Shown here piece after piece: positions 1-4,636 of a stretch of DNA of 6,088 bases. Source of the DNA: an uncultured Eubacteriales bacterium. Its GTDB lineage: Bacteria; Bacillota; Clostridia; Oscillospirales; QAKW01. Every line of letters starts with the position of its first letter. Position 1 is the first letter of the stretch. The position numbers were made by a program, and so were the translations under genes. Where the stretch lies: assembly GCA_934378025.1 (NCBI GenBank), contig CAKRPM010000085.1, positions 1 to 6,088 of the forward strand. The letters are read 5' to 3'. Under the pieces are notes generated by a model. That model was not told where the DNA came from. It saw only the letters and a program-made list of their open reading frames with translations, and made no database searches.

Positions 1-67
1 TTCCGTGTCCCGCCACAAAAATTTTGCGGGACAATGCCAGTGTGCCGACTCCGATTTTTTTCCCCAT
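1..67 (-). CDS. spoVAD: Stage V sporulation protein AD, N-terminal fragment (probable)
   Basis: Only the first 22 codons lie in the window; the gene runs off the left edge. The visible product begins MGKKIGVGTLALSRKIFVAG. The ATG is at 67-65, four bases past the spoVAC stop. A GAGG SD sits inside the last codons of spoVAC, 7 nt upstream of the ATG, so the two genes are probably translationally coupled. SpoVAD is a thiolase-fold protein that binds dipicolinic acid (DPA) and is needed for DPA uptake into the forespore; its N-terminus usually has a G-x-x-T pattern followed by a hydrophobic strand, which is loosely matched here. The call rests mainly on position directly after spoVAC, the conserved order in spoVA operons, because 22 residues are too few to identify a family. 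Confidence 0.6.
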   Translation of the reverse strand, partial: MGKKIGVGTLALSRKIFVAGHG

Positions 68-71
68 GCTT

Positions 72-521
72 CTACCTCATAAACAATAAAACAATATACC
101 GTACCAGCCCGTAAAGAACGCTGGCGGTTACGCCGTACACCAGAACCGGGCCCGCAATCGTAAACATTTTGGCGCCCACACCCAAAATAAAGCCCTCTTT
201 TTTAAACTCCATGGCGGAGCTGACGATGGAATTGGAAAATCCCGTAATCGGGATAATACTGCCGGCGCCGGCGCGCTTGCCGAGCTGATCGTACAGCCCG
301 AATCCCGTAAAAAAGGCGCCGAGAAAAATCATAATAATGGGCAGCCATATCTTGGCGTTTTCCACCGGTACCCGAAAGTACAGCAAAATATCATAAATTC
401 CCTGGCCGACCGTACAAATGGCGCCGCCCACCGCAAACGCCCAAATGCAGTCCTTGACAATCGGAGAATTTTTGGTTTTTTTCTCCACATATTCCGGATA
501 GTTTTCTCTTTTAATTACCAT
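72..521 (-). CDS. spoVAC: Stage V sporulation protein AC, SpoVA channel membrane subunit
   Basis: A 149-aa integral membrane protein of the SpoVAC/SpoVAEB family, which in Bacillus forms part of the inner-membrane channel that moves Ca-dipicolinate into the forespore and releases it in germination (family knowledge). Seen here: a polar N-terminus of about 25 residues, hydrophobic segments near 26-48, 58-76, 88-101 and 121-147, and the family hallmark block GLYDQLGKRAGAG (75-87), PITGF (91-95) and AGPVLVYG (123-130). Length matches the usual ~150 aa. The reading frame is open further upstream to 620, but the start at 521 is preferred: it has an AGGGAG SD 6 nt upstream and gives the family's normal N-terminus, while the longer form would overlap the DUF421 gene. 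Its SD overlaps the DUF421 stop codon, so this is an operon DUF421-spoVAC-spoVAD. Expression is expected in the forespore (sigma-G in Bacillus). Confidence 0.95.
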   Translation of the reverse strand: MVIKRENYPEYVEKKTKNSPIVKDCIWAFAVGGAICTVGQGIYDILLYFRVPVENAKIWLPIIMIFLGAFFTGFGLYDQLGKRAGAGSIIPITGFSNSIVSSAMEFKKEGFILGVGAKMFTIAGPVLVYGVTASVLYGLVRYIVLLFMR

Positions 522-531
522 TTCTTGCTCC

Positions 532-1221
532 CTACCAATGATCGTTTTTGCATTTTTTCTCTTTTTTCGGATAATAAAAAAGCTTTTCGTCCGCCACCGC
601 GGCATAAAAGATTTCGCCAATGGGCAATCCGTCCAAATTTTTCTCCAACCAAGAACGATCCTTGCCCGACATCTTCAAGTTTTCCTCCAGCAGCACGCCG
701 TCCGTAATCAAATTCAGCGGCGCCTTGCTTTGTTTGGGCGTCAGCCCCGCGTCCGAAACGGTGTACGGCCGATCCGCCTCTCGCGGCAAAAAGCTGAGCT
801 TGCCGTTAAACTCCAGCACCGCGGTATCCACCTGCTGCAAATCAAAATACCCGGCGCTGCGCGCCGCGGCCAAAAGCTCTTGCAAATCAATATGACTTTT
901 GCGCATATTTTCGCGGTACAGTCTGCCGCCTTCCATCAGCACCACACTGCGCCCGGCAAAAATTTTGCGGCAGAGCAGGGACTTATCCGTCAAATACGAA
1001 ATCAGCACCGCCACAAGCGCGTAAACAATCATGGCCGTCAGCGGCAGCCACGGGCTTTCCAATTCGGTCGCCATTTCCGCCGCAATCGATCCGATGGTAA
1101 TTCCGACAATATAATCAAAAAAGCTGAGCTGTGCAATTTGCCGCTTGCCCATCAGCTTGGTCAGCAAAAACATGATGATCGCGCTGAGCAGCGCCGTCAG
1201 CGCCACCTTAACAATATCCAT
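532..1221 (-). CDS. DUF421 / YetF-like membrane protein, first gene of the spoVA operon
   Basis: A 229-aa protein of the DUF421 (YetF/YcaP-like) family; biochemical role unknown. Three hydrophobic N-terminal segments (about 5-22, 34-52, 59-79) include the family signature MGKRQIAQLSFFDYIVGITI (24-43). A soluble C-terminal part follows, with RSVVLMEGGRLYRENMRKS (91-109) and a conserved L-x-F-L-P strand (142-146). It ends in a lysine-rich tail (219-226). The ATG at 1221 is chosen because an AGAGGTGA SD lies at 1234-1227; the frame is open upstream but has no SD there. It ends 10 bp before spoVAC, so the two are co-transcribed. DUF421 proteins recur beside or within spoVA operons of spore formers, and the 2Duf protein of the mobile spoVA-2 operon, linked to spore heat resistance, carries a DUF421 domain (from memory). 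A role in the spore inner membrane is therefore inferred, not shown. No DUF1657 domain is seen. Confidence 0.92.
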   Translation of the reverse strand: MDIVKVALTALLSAIIMFLLTKLMGKRQIAQLSFFDYIVGITIGSIAAEMATELESPWLPLTAMIVYALVAVLISYLTDKSLLCRKIFAGRSVVLMEGGRLYRENMRKSHIDLQELLAAARSAGYFDLQQVDTAVLEFNGKLSFLPREADRPYTVSDAGLTPKQSKAPLNLITDGVLLEENLKMSGKDRSWLEKNLDGLPIGEIFYAAVADEKLFYYPKKEKKCKNDHW

Positions 1222-1288
1222 TTTCTTCACCTCTGTTTCTATTTTGGAAACAAAGTGACAAAATATTCTCCGAATATTGCAAAATTGC

Positions 1289-1317
1289 TTGATTTGACCT
1301 ATTTTCAATGCTATAAT
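1289..1317 (+). promoter_or_regulatory. Sigma-A promoter of thrS with extended -10
   Basis: The -35 box TTGATT (1289-1294) is separated by exactly 17 bp from a perfect -10 TATAAT (1312-1317), preceded by TG one base upstream (1309-1310), the extended -10 signature. Transcription should begin near 1324, giving a leader of only about 32 nt before the thrS start at 1356. A TTGACC at 1294-1299 is a better -35 match but only 12 bp from the -10. Confidence 0.85.
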
Positions 1318-1343
1318 GAAATTTATCAAAATTTAATTTTAAT

Positions 1344-1351
1344 GAGGTGAT
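1344..1351 (+). promoter_or_regulatory. SD that fixes the thrS GTG start
   Basis: GAGGTGAT is an 8-base perfect complement to the 3' end of Firmicutes 16S rRNA. GAGG ends 8 nt before the GTG at 1356. A GTG at 1347 in the same frame falls inside this SD and so cannot be its start. The synthetase therefore starts at 1356. Confidence 0.85.
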
Positions 1352-1355
1352 CAAA

Positions 1356-3284
1356 GTGAAGATCAAGCTAAACGGCGCGGCAGGCGAGTTTGAAAGCGGC
1401 AAAAGCGTTTTTGAACTGGGCATGGAGCTGGCGCCCGAACAAACGCGTCAGGCGCTCGCCTGTGAAATTGACGGAAAGGTGTGTGAAATGACGACCACCG
1501 TCACCACGGACGCGGACATTTCACTGCTCACCTTTGAAGATGACGCGGGGAAAAAGGTGTTTTGGCATACGGCGTCGCATGTGCTGGCGCAGGCGGTTTG
1601 CCATCTGTTCCCGAATGTTAAATTGGCCATCGGTCCGGCAACGGACAATGGATTTTATTACGATTTTGACGTGGAAACTCCGTTTTCGGCGGAAGATTTG
1701 ACCAAAATCACGGCGGAAATGAAAAAAATCGTCAAATCCCGCGTACGCTTGGAGCGCAAAGAGGTCAGCCCCGAGGAAGCACGCGAAATCATGAAAGATC
1801 AGCCCTACAAGCTGGAGCTGATTGACGAGCACGCCGGAAAAGGCGAAAACATCAGTTTGTATACGCAGGGTGATTTTACCGACCTTTGCGCCGGACCCCA
1901 TCTTTTTGACGTTTCCAAGATCAAGGCCATTGCGCTGCTCAGCTCGACCGGCGCATATTGGCGCGGCAATTCGGACAATAAAATGCTGCAGCGCATTTAC
2001 GGAATTGCCTTTGAAAATAAGGATCAGCTGAACGACTATCTGACCCGCCTGGAAGAAGCGAAAAAACGCGATCACAACAAGCTGGGCAGAGAGCTTGAAT
2101 TTTTCACAACGGTGGACTGCATCGGTCAGGGCCTGCCCATCCTGCTGCCCAAGGGCGCGCGCACCATTCAATATTTGCAGCGCTTTGTGGAGGACGAGGA
2201 GGAACGGCGCGGTTATCTGCTGACCAAAACCCCGCTGATGGCCAAGCGCGAGTTGTACAAAATTTCCGGTCACTGGGATCATTATTTGGACGGCATGTTC
2301 GTCATGGGCGATCCGAATGATGAAACCAAGGAATGTTTTGCGCTGCGCCCTATGACCTGCCCGTTTCAATATCAGGTCTTTTTAAATCGGATGCGCTCCT
2401 ATCGCGACCTTCCGATGCGCCTGGGCGAAACGTCCACGCTGTTCCGCAATGAGGACAGCGGTGAAATGCACGGCTTGATCCGTGTTCGCCAATTTACCAT
2501 TTCCGAGGGACATATCATTTTAACGCCCGAGCAATTGGAAGAGGAATTTAAAGGCTGTCTGGAGCTGGCCAAATACATGCTGGAAAGCGTGGGGTTGGAA
2601 GAGGACTGCACCTACCGTTTCTCTCAGTGGGATCCCAATCGCAAGGATAAATACGAGGGAACCGCCGAACAATGGGATAAGGCGCAGGGATTGATGCAGC
2701 GTATTCTCGATCATCTGGGCGTTCAATATACCGTCGGAATTGACGAGGCCGCATTTTACGGTCCCAAGCTTGACATTCAGATCAAGAATGTTTTTGGCAA
2801 AGAGGACACGTTGATCACCATTCAGATCGATATGCTGCTGGCCAAAAAATTCGGCATGGAATACGTTGATAAGGACGGACAAAAGAAAACGCCGTACATT
2901 ATTCACCGTACTTCGCTGGGCTGCTATGAAAGAACGCTGGCGTTGCTGATTGAAAAATACGCGGGCGCGCTGCCGGTTTGGCTGTGCACCACGCAAGCCA
3001 TGATTTTGCCGATTGCCGAGCGTCACCTTGACAAGGCCATGGCGCTGCGCGATCAGCTCAAAGCCGCAGGGATCCGCGCCGATGTAGATACCAGAGGCGA
3101 AAAAATCGGCTATAAAATTCGCGAGGCCACCATGCAAAAAATTCCCTACATGATCGTCATCGGCGATCACGAGGTTGAAAACGGCACCGTCGCGCCCCGT
3201 CACCGCACCGGCGGCGATTTGGGAGAGATGTCTTTGGAAAACTTTATTCAAATTATTCAAAAAGACATCGACGAGAAAAAATAA
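1356..3284 (+). CDS. thrS: Threonyl-tRNA synthetase
   Basis: A cytoplasmic class II aminoacyl-tRNA synthetase of 642 aa (usual bacterial length ~640) that charges tRNA-Thr. Domains in order: TGS domain (about 1-60); editing domain with HTASH (71-75) and CAGPH (178-182), the HxxxH and CxxxH pairs used in clearing Ser-tRNA-Thr; catalytic core (about 245-535); C-terminal anticodon-binding domain (about 540-640) with DTRGEKIGYKIREA (578-591). The three catalytic zinc ligands are visible as Cys335 (RPMTCPF), His386 (SEGH) and His517 (IIHRTSLG). Motif 2 contains LFRNEDSGEMHGLIRVRQFT (362-381) and motif 3 has GCYERTLALLIE. The core differs from the common bacterial form (KPMNCPGH, RGFTQDDAH), so it belongs to a divergent ThrRS subgroup. 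The start is the GTG at 1356, set by the SD. It stands alone, transcribed away from the DUF421-spoVA operon, with its own promoter and no T-box leader. Confidence 0.97.
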   Translation: MKIKLNGAAGEFESGKSVFELGMELAPEQTRQALACEIDGKVCEMTTTVTTDADISLLTFEDDAGKKVFWHTASHVLAQAVCHLFPNVKLAIGPATDNGFYYDFDVETPFSAEDLTKITAEMKKIVKSRVRLERKEVSPEEAREIMKDQPYKLELIDEHAGKGENISLYTQGDFTDLCAGPHLFDVSKIKAIALLSSTGAYWRGNSDNKMLQRIYGIAFENKDQLNDYLTRLEEAKKRDHNKLGRELEFFTTVDCIGQGLPILLPKGARTIQYLQRFVEDEEERRGYLLTKTPLMAKRELYKISGHWDHYLDGMFVMGDPNDETKECFALRPMTCPFQYQVFLNRMRSYRDLPMRLGETSTLFRNEDSGEMHGLIRVRQFTISEGHIILTPEQLEEEFKGCLELAKYMLESVGLEEDCTYRFSQWDPNRKDKYEGTAEQWDKAQGLMQRILDHLGVQYTVGIDEAAFYGPKLDIQIKNVFGKEDTLITIQIDMLLAKKFGMEYVDKDGQKKTPYIIHRTSLGCYERTLALLIEKYAGALPVWLCTTQAMILPIAERHLDKAMALRDQLKAAGIRADVDTRGEKIGYKIREATMQKIPYMIVIGDHEVENGTVAPRHRTGGDLGEMSLENFIQIIQKDIDEKK

Positions 3285-3289
3285 AAAAA

Positions 3290-3317
3290 ACGGGGCTGTA
3301 AAGCATTACAGCCCCGT
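3290..3317. repeat. 28-bp palindromic repeat, copy 1
   Basis: A perfect 12-bp stem, ACGGGGCTGTAA (3290-3301) with TTACAGCCCCGT (3306-3317), around an AGCA tetraloop, beginning 5 bases after the thrS stop. A run of eight A precedes it, so on the minus strand it is a GC-rich hairpin followed by a U-tract and could terminate leftward transcription. On the plus strand no U-tract follows. Its inverse complement matches the palindrome at 3593-3620 at 25 of 28 positions, which argues for a dispersed repeat and not merely a thrS terminator. Confidence 0.8.
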
Positions 3318-3347
3318 CAGCGCGTCGATAAGTTTATCGACGCGCTG
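3318..3347. repeat. Second hairpin abutting palindrome copy 1
   Basis: CAGCGCGTCGATA (3318-3330) pairs perfectly with TATCGACGCGCTG (3335-3347), a 13-bp stem around AGTT. It follows copy 1 with no spacer, giving two adjacent stems. It has no flanking T-tract, so it is not a canonical terminator. The palindrome copy at 3593-3620 also has a companion stem, shorter and unrelated in sequence, on the corresponding side. Confidence 0.75.
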
Positions 3348-3372
3348 GCAGACTTCGAAAAAGGAAGGTAAA

Positions 3373-3430
3373 TTTGCCGAACATGGACTTGTCGGCGTAT
3401 GTGCATACGGTAAAGTCCATGTTTGGCAAA
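3373..3430. repeat. 18-bp inverted repeat with nested hairpin
   Basis: TTTGCCGAACATGGACTT (3373-3390) pairs with AAGTCCATGTTTGGCAAA (3413-3430); all 18 positions pair if one G-U wobble (3379 with 3424) is allowed. The wobble is stable as plus-strand RNA, while minus-strand RNA would have C-A there. The 22-base interior carries a second hairpin, CGTAT-GTGC-ATACG (3396-3409). No U-tract follows. It may be a structured RNA, a decayed repeat or a cruciform. Function unknown. Confidence 0.7.
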
Positions 3431-3438
3431 AGTGAGCA

Positions 3439-3473
3439 AAAGCGCCCGAAATCATCGAGATTTCGGGCGCTTT
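3439..3473. terminator. Bidirectional intrinsic terminator for thrS
   Basis: AAAGCGCCCGAAATC (3439-3453) pairs perfectly with GATTTCGGGCGCTTT (3459-3473): a 15-bp stem with an ATCGA loop, GC-rich centre and A/T outer ends. On the plus strand the stem runs into TTTCTAAT and on the minus strand into TTTTGCTC, so it could stop transcripts from both directions. It is the best terminator in the gap, though 155 bases beyond the thrS stop. Confidence 0.75.
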
Positions 3474-3592
3474 CTAATGCAGCTTCTTGTGTTAACAAGA
3501 ACTATAAAGCAAAAAATACTCTTTAATTTTCCCGCTTAAAAATAGACTCATGGTTTCTTTGCTTGCGGTTGACCGACTTTTTCGGCAATCTG

Positions 3593-3620
3593 ACGGGACT
3601 GTAATGCTTTGCAGTCCCGT
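3593..3620. repeat. 28-bp palindromic repeat, copy 2 (inverted)
   Basis: ACGGGACTGTAA (3593-3604) pairs with TTGCAGTCCCGT (3609-3620) around TGCT: 12 pairs including one U-G (3602 with 3611). Compared with the inverse of copy 1, only three bases differ, and two of them form a compensatory G-C to A-T change that preserves pairing. The three bases next to it (CTG, 3590-3592) also match the CAG flank of copy 1, giving 28 of 31. A weak companion hairpin with a bulge lies at 3569-3588. Confidence 0.75.
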
Positions 3621-3687
3621 GTTTATTGAAATCGACAAACAGTATCCCGCACGTTGCAATCGGAAAGCCCGCTTTAAAAAACCAAGC

Positions 3688-3709
3688 CCGAAAAAATTGC
3701 TTTTTTCGG
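3688..3709 (-). terminator. Possible terminator of the leftward lipoprotein unit
   Basis: CCGAAAAAA (3688-3696) and TTTTTTCGG (3701-3709) form a 9-bp stem with a 4-base loop, 40 bases past the small-gene stop. Read on the minus strand, the stem is followed within a few bases by TTGGTTTTTT. The stem is AT-rich, so termination strength is uncertain; the bidirectional terminator at 3439-3473 would act as a backup. Confidence 0.4.
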
Positions 3710-3748
3710 CCGACGGCGGCATTTTCCGAAGTGTACGCAGGTCGGTTT

Positions 3749-3916
3749 TTACTGTTTTGTTGAGTCTTTCGGCTGTGCCGACTCAAGATTTTCCGCCACA
3801 GCGCTCAGCTGCGCCATGGTTTTGGGGGCCAATCCGCTTTGCAAAATGGCCTGCTGTACCACTCCGGGCAGCTTTTCAAAATAATCGTTCATTTCTTGAC
3901 TTTCAAACGGTCCCAA
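3749..3916 (-). CDS. Small hypothetical protein, 55 aa, TTG start
   Basis: An unnamed short cytoplasmic protein with no signal peptide or membrane segment. The TTG at 3916-3914 is chosen because a strong GGAGG SD (3928-3924) lies exactly 7 nt upstream; an internal ATG at 3892 would give 47 aa but has no SD. The product has the look of a folded protein: an amphipathic stretch YFEKLPGVVQQAILQSGLAP (12-31), a second helix TMAQLSAVAENLES (33-46), and a polar, charged tail ending PKDSTKQ. The pattern L-P-x-x-V-Q-x-x-I-x-x-S-G ... L-x-x-x-A-E-N-L resembles short proteins I associate with Clostridia, but I cannot name a family. It lies 35 bp downstream of the 159-aa lipoprotein gene in the same direction and is probably co-transcribed with it. 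Function unknown. Confidence 0.72.
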   Translation of the reverse strand: MGPFESQEMNDYFEKLPGVVQQAILQSGLAPKTMAQLSAVAENLESAQPKDSTKQ

Positions 3917-3936
3917 AAAGATCCCTCCCTTTGGGA
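3911..3936 (-). promoter_or_regulatory. Hairpin holding the SD and start of the small gene
   Basis: TCCCAAA (3911-3917) and TTTGGGA (3930-3936) form a perfect 7-bp inverted repeat. On the minus-strand transcript the SD AGGGAGGGAT falls in the 12-base loop and the TTG start codon lies inside the downstream arm. Such an arrangement could lower initiation at TTG unless ribosomes arriving from the lipoprotein gene open it. This is inference from layout only. Confidence 0.45.
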
Positions 3937-3951
3937 AGAGTATGCCCCGTT

Positions 3952-4431
3952 TTACAGCTTTAATTCCTCAAAGCGCCGAATCAATTTGTCGTTAAGCGCC
4001 GTCACATCTTCGCCCTTAACATTCTGCTCACTCGGGATCATCAAAACAAACGCTCCGTTCACCGCGGCGCGGCGGCTGACCAAAACGTTTCCCTCATCGT
4101 CCATCAACGGATAACTCCCCGTTTTGCAAATTTGAGCGTACAGAGCACTGCTCTCATCCATTTTATAAATTTCGCAGCTGACGCCGTTGGTGCGCACCGT
4201 GCAGGAGGCTTCCATTCCTTCAACCGTCCCCTTGGTTTCATAATAATCGCGCACCATTTGCCCCGCGGCAATCAGCTTTGCCGTTACATAGGCCACACTG
4301 TCCTTTTCCGCCGTTCCGAGCGACGGCAATGCCTCGCCCTTGGTAACATATTCCTCGTCGCCGTCTTTTGTATAGGCGCACCCGCCCAGGCATAATAAAA
4401 TACACAGCAATAAAGCTACGGTTTTTTTCAT
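3952..4431 (-). CDS. Putative lipoprotein, 159 aa
   Basis: A secreted, membrane-anchored protein of unknown function. It starts MKKTVALLLCILLCLGGC: two lysines, a hydrophobic core and a lipobox LGGC with the lipidated cysteine at residue 18, so the mature protein is about 142 aa on the outer face of the membrane. The mature part has a short acidic linker (22-45), a helix-like stretch DSVAYVTAKLIAAGQM (44-59), then alternating strand-like segments, with two cysteines in the middle (77, 86) and one at 102, and a basic-acidic C-terminal helix LNDKLIRRFEEL. The size and layout recall small clostridial lipoproteins such as the DUF4358 group, but I see no decisive motif. The SD GAGAGG (4450-4445) is 13 nt from the ATG, longer than ideal. 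It leads the unit that includes the 55-aa gene and is divergent from the 230-aa lipoprotein. Confidence 0.85.
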   Translation of the reverse strand: MKKTVALLLCILLCLGGCAYTKDGDEEYVTKGEALPSLGTAEKDSVAYVTAKLIAAGQMVRDYYETKGTVEGMEASCTVRTNGVSCEIYKMDESSALYAQICKTGSYPLMDDEGNVLVSRRAAVNGAFVLMIPSEQNVKGEDVTALNDKLIRRFEELKL

Positions 4432-4461
4432 ACTTAAAATATCGCCTCTCTTTTTATCAGT

Positions 4462-4490
4462 ATTTTATCATAGGACGGTAAAAAATGCAA
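4462..4490 (-). promoter_or_regulatory. Promoter of the leftward lipoprotein unit
   Basis: On the minus strand, -35 TTGCAT (4490-4485), a 17-bp spacer, and -10 TAAAAT (4467-4462) with the extended TG one base before it. The start of transcription is expected near 4455, about 24 nt before the ATG. Its -35 box is 8 bp from the -35 of the divergent promoter. Confidence 0.6.
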
Positions 4491-4498
4491 TTTTAACA

Positions 4499-4527
4499 TA
4501 GACTTTTTTTCCATGATACGTTATAAT
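4499..4527 (+). promoter_or_regulatory. Promoter of the rightward lipoprotein-HAD unit
   Basis: A perfect -10 TATAAT (4522-4527) lies 17 bp from TAGACT (4499-4504), a 4 of 6 match to TTGACA. Transcription should start near 4534, leaving a leader of about 100 nt before the ATG at 4637. Confidence 0.6.
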
Positions 4528-4533
4528 AGTTTA

Positions 4534-4636
4534 CACCCATTGCAATCAGGCAGGCGGCAAAACGGACGCGGGCTGCGATCAAGGACAAATTTTTAAAAAT
4601 CGCCTGCGGGATCATACAACAAACTGTGAGGAAAAT
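4534..4636 (+). other. About 100-nt untranslated leader with pairing potential
   Basis: The predicted leader contains GCAGGCG (4550-4556) able to pair with CGCCTGC (4601-4607), enclosing a 12-base palindrome ATTTTTAAAAAT (4589-4600). An alternative stem GCGAT/ATCGC overlaps it. No known riboswitch or T-box motif is recognised. The SD GAGG (4628-4631), 5 nt from the ATG, lies outside these stems. Confidence 0.35.

Larger units (their letters stand above)
3285..3748. other. Convergent intergenic region full of palindromes
   Basis: This stretch of 464 bp lies between the 3' ends of thrS and the leftward small gene. I see no convincing gene: open frames crossing it on either strand lack an SD, have scrambled composition and run through the hairpins. 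It holds at least seven perfect or near-perfect inverted repeats, listed separately where substantial. A further small one, TTCTTGT-gtta-ACAAGAA, lies at 3484-3501. A 28-bp palindrome occurs twice, in opposite orientation (3290-3317 and 3593-3620). Confidence 0.7.

Noticed and set aside
8..31. TCCCGC / GCGGGA inverted repeat as a terminator.
   Set aside because: It lies inside the probable spoVAD coding start, with a 12-base loop and a short stem; most likely chance.
522..620. N-terminal extension of SpoVAC by 33 residues.
   Set aside because: It overlaps the DUF421 coding region, lacks an SD and exceeds the family length; the start at 521 has a good SD.
1240..1269. Possible sigma-G promoter on the minus strand for the DUF421-spoVA operon (AGAATA, 17 bp, CAAAATA).
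   Set aside because: Five of seven bases match the -10, but the predicted start falls at or inside the SD at 1234-1227, leaving too short a leader. Suggestive only.
3175..3435. 86-codon plus-strand frame overlapping the thrS end.
   Set aside because: Most of it is thrS in another frame and the remainder is the hairpin cluster; no SD.
3285..3748. CRISPR array.
   Set aside because: Palindromes are of different sequence and spacing; there are no regularly spaced identical repeats.
3523..3786. 87-codon minus-strand open frame across the repeats.
   Set aside because: It crosses several hairpins and overlaps the end of the small gene in another frame. Its KHYSPV-like peptide is just the translated palindrome, and a similar peptide arises from copy 1 on the plus strand.
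3760..3786. TTGAGTC ... GACTCAA inverted repeat.
   Set aside because: It lies within the last codons of the small TTG gene, has an interrupted stem and no following U-tract close by; could add to termination but not supportable alone.
3550..3963. 137-codon plus-strand open frame.
   Set aside because: No SD, runs through the palindrome at 3593-3620 and over the reverse strand of the small TTG gene, and has no protein-like pattern.
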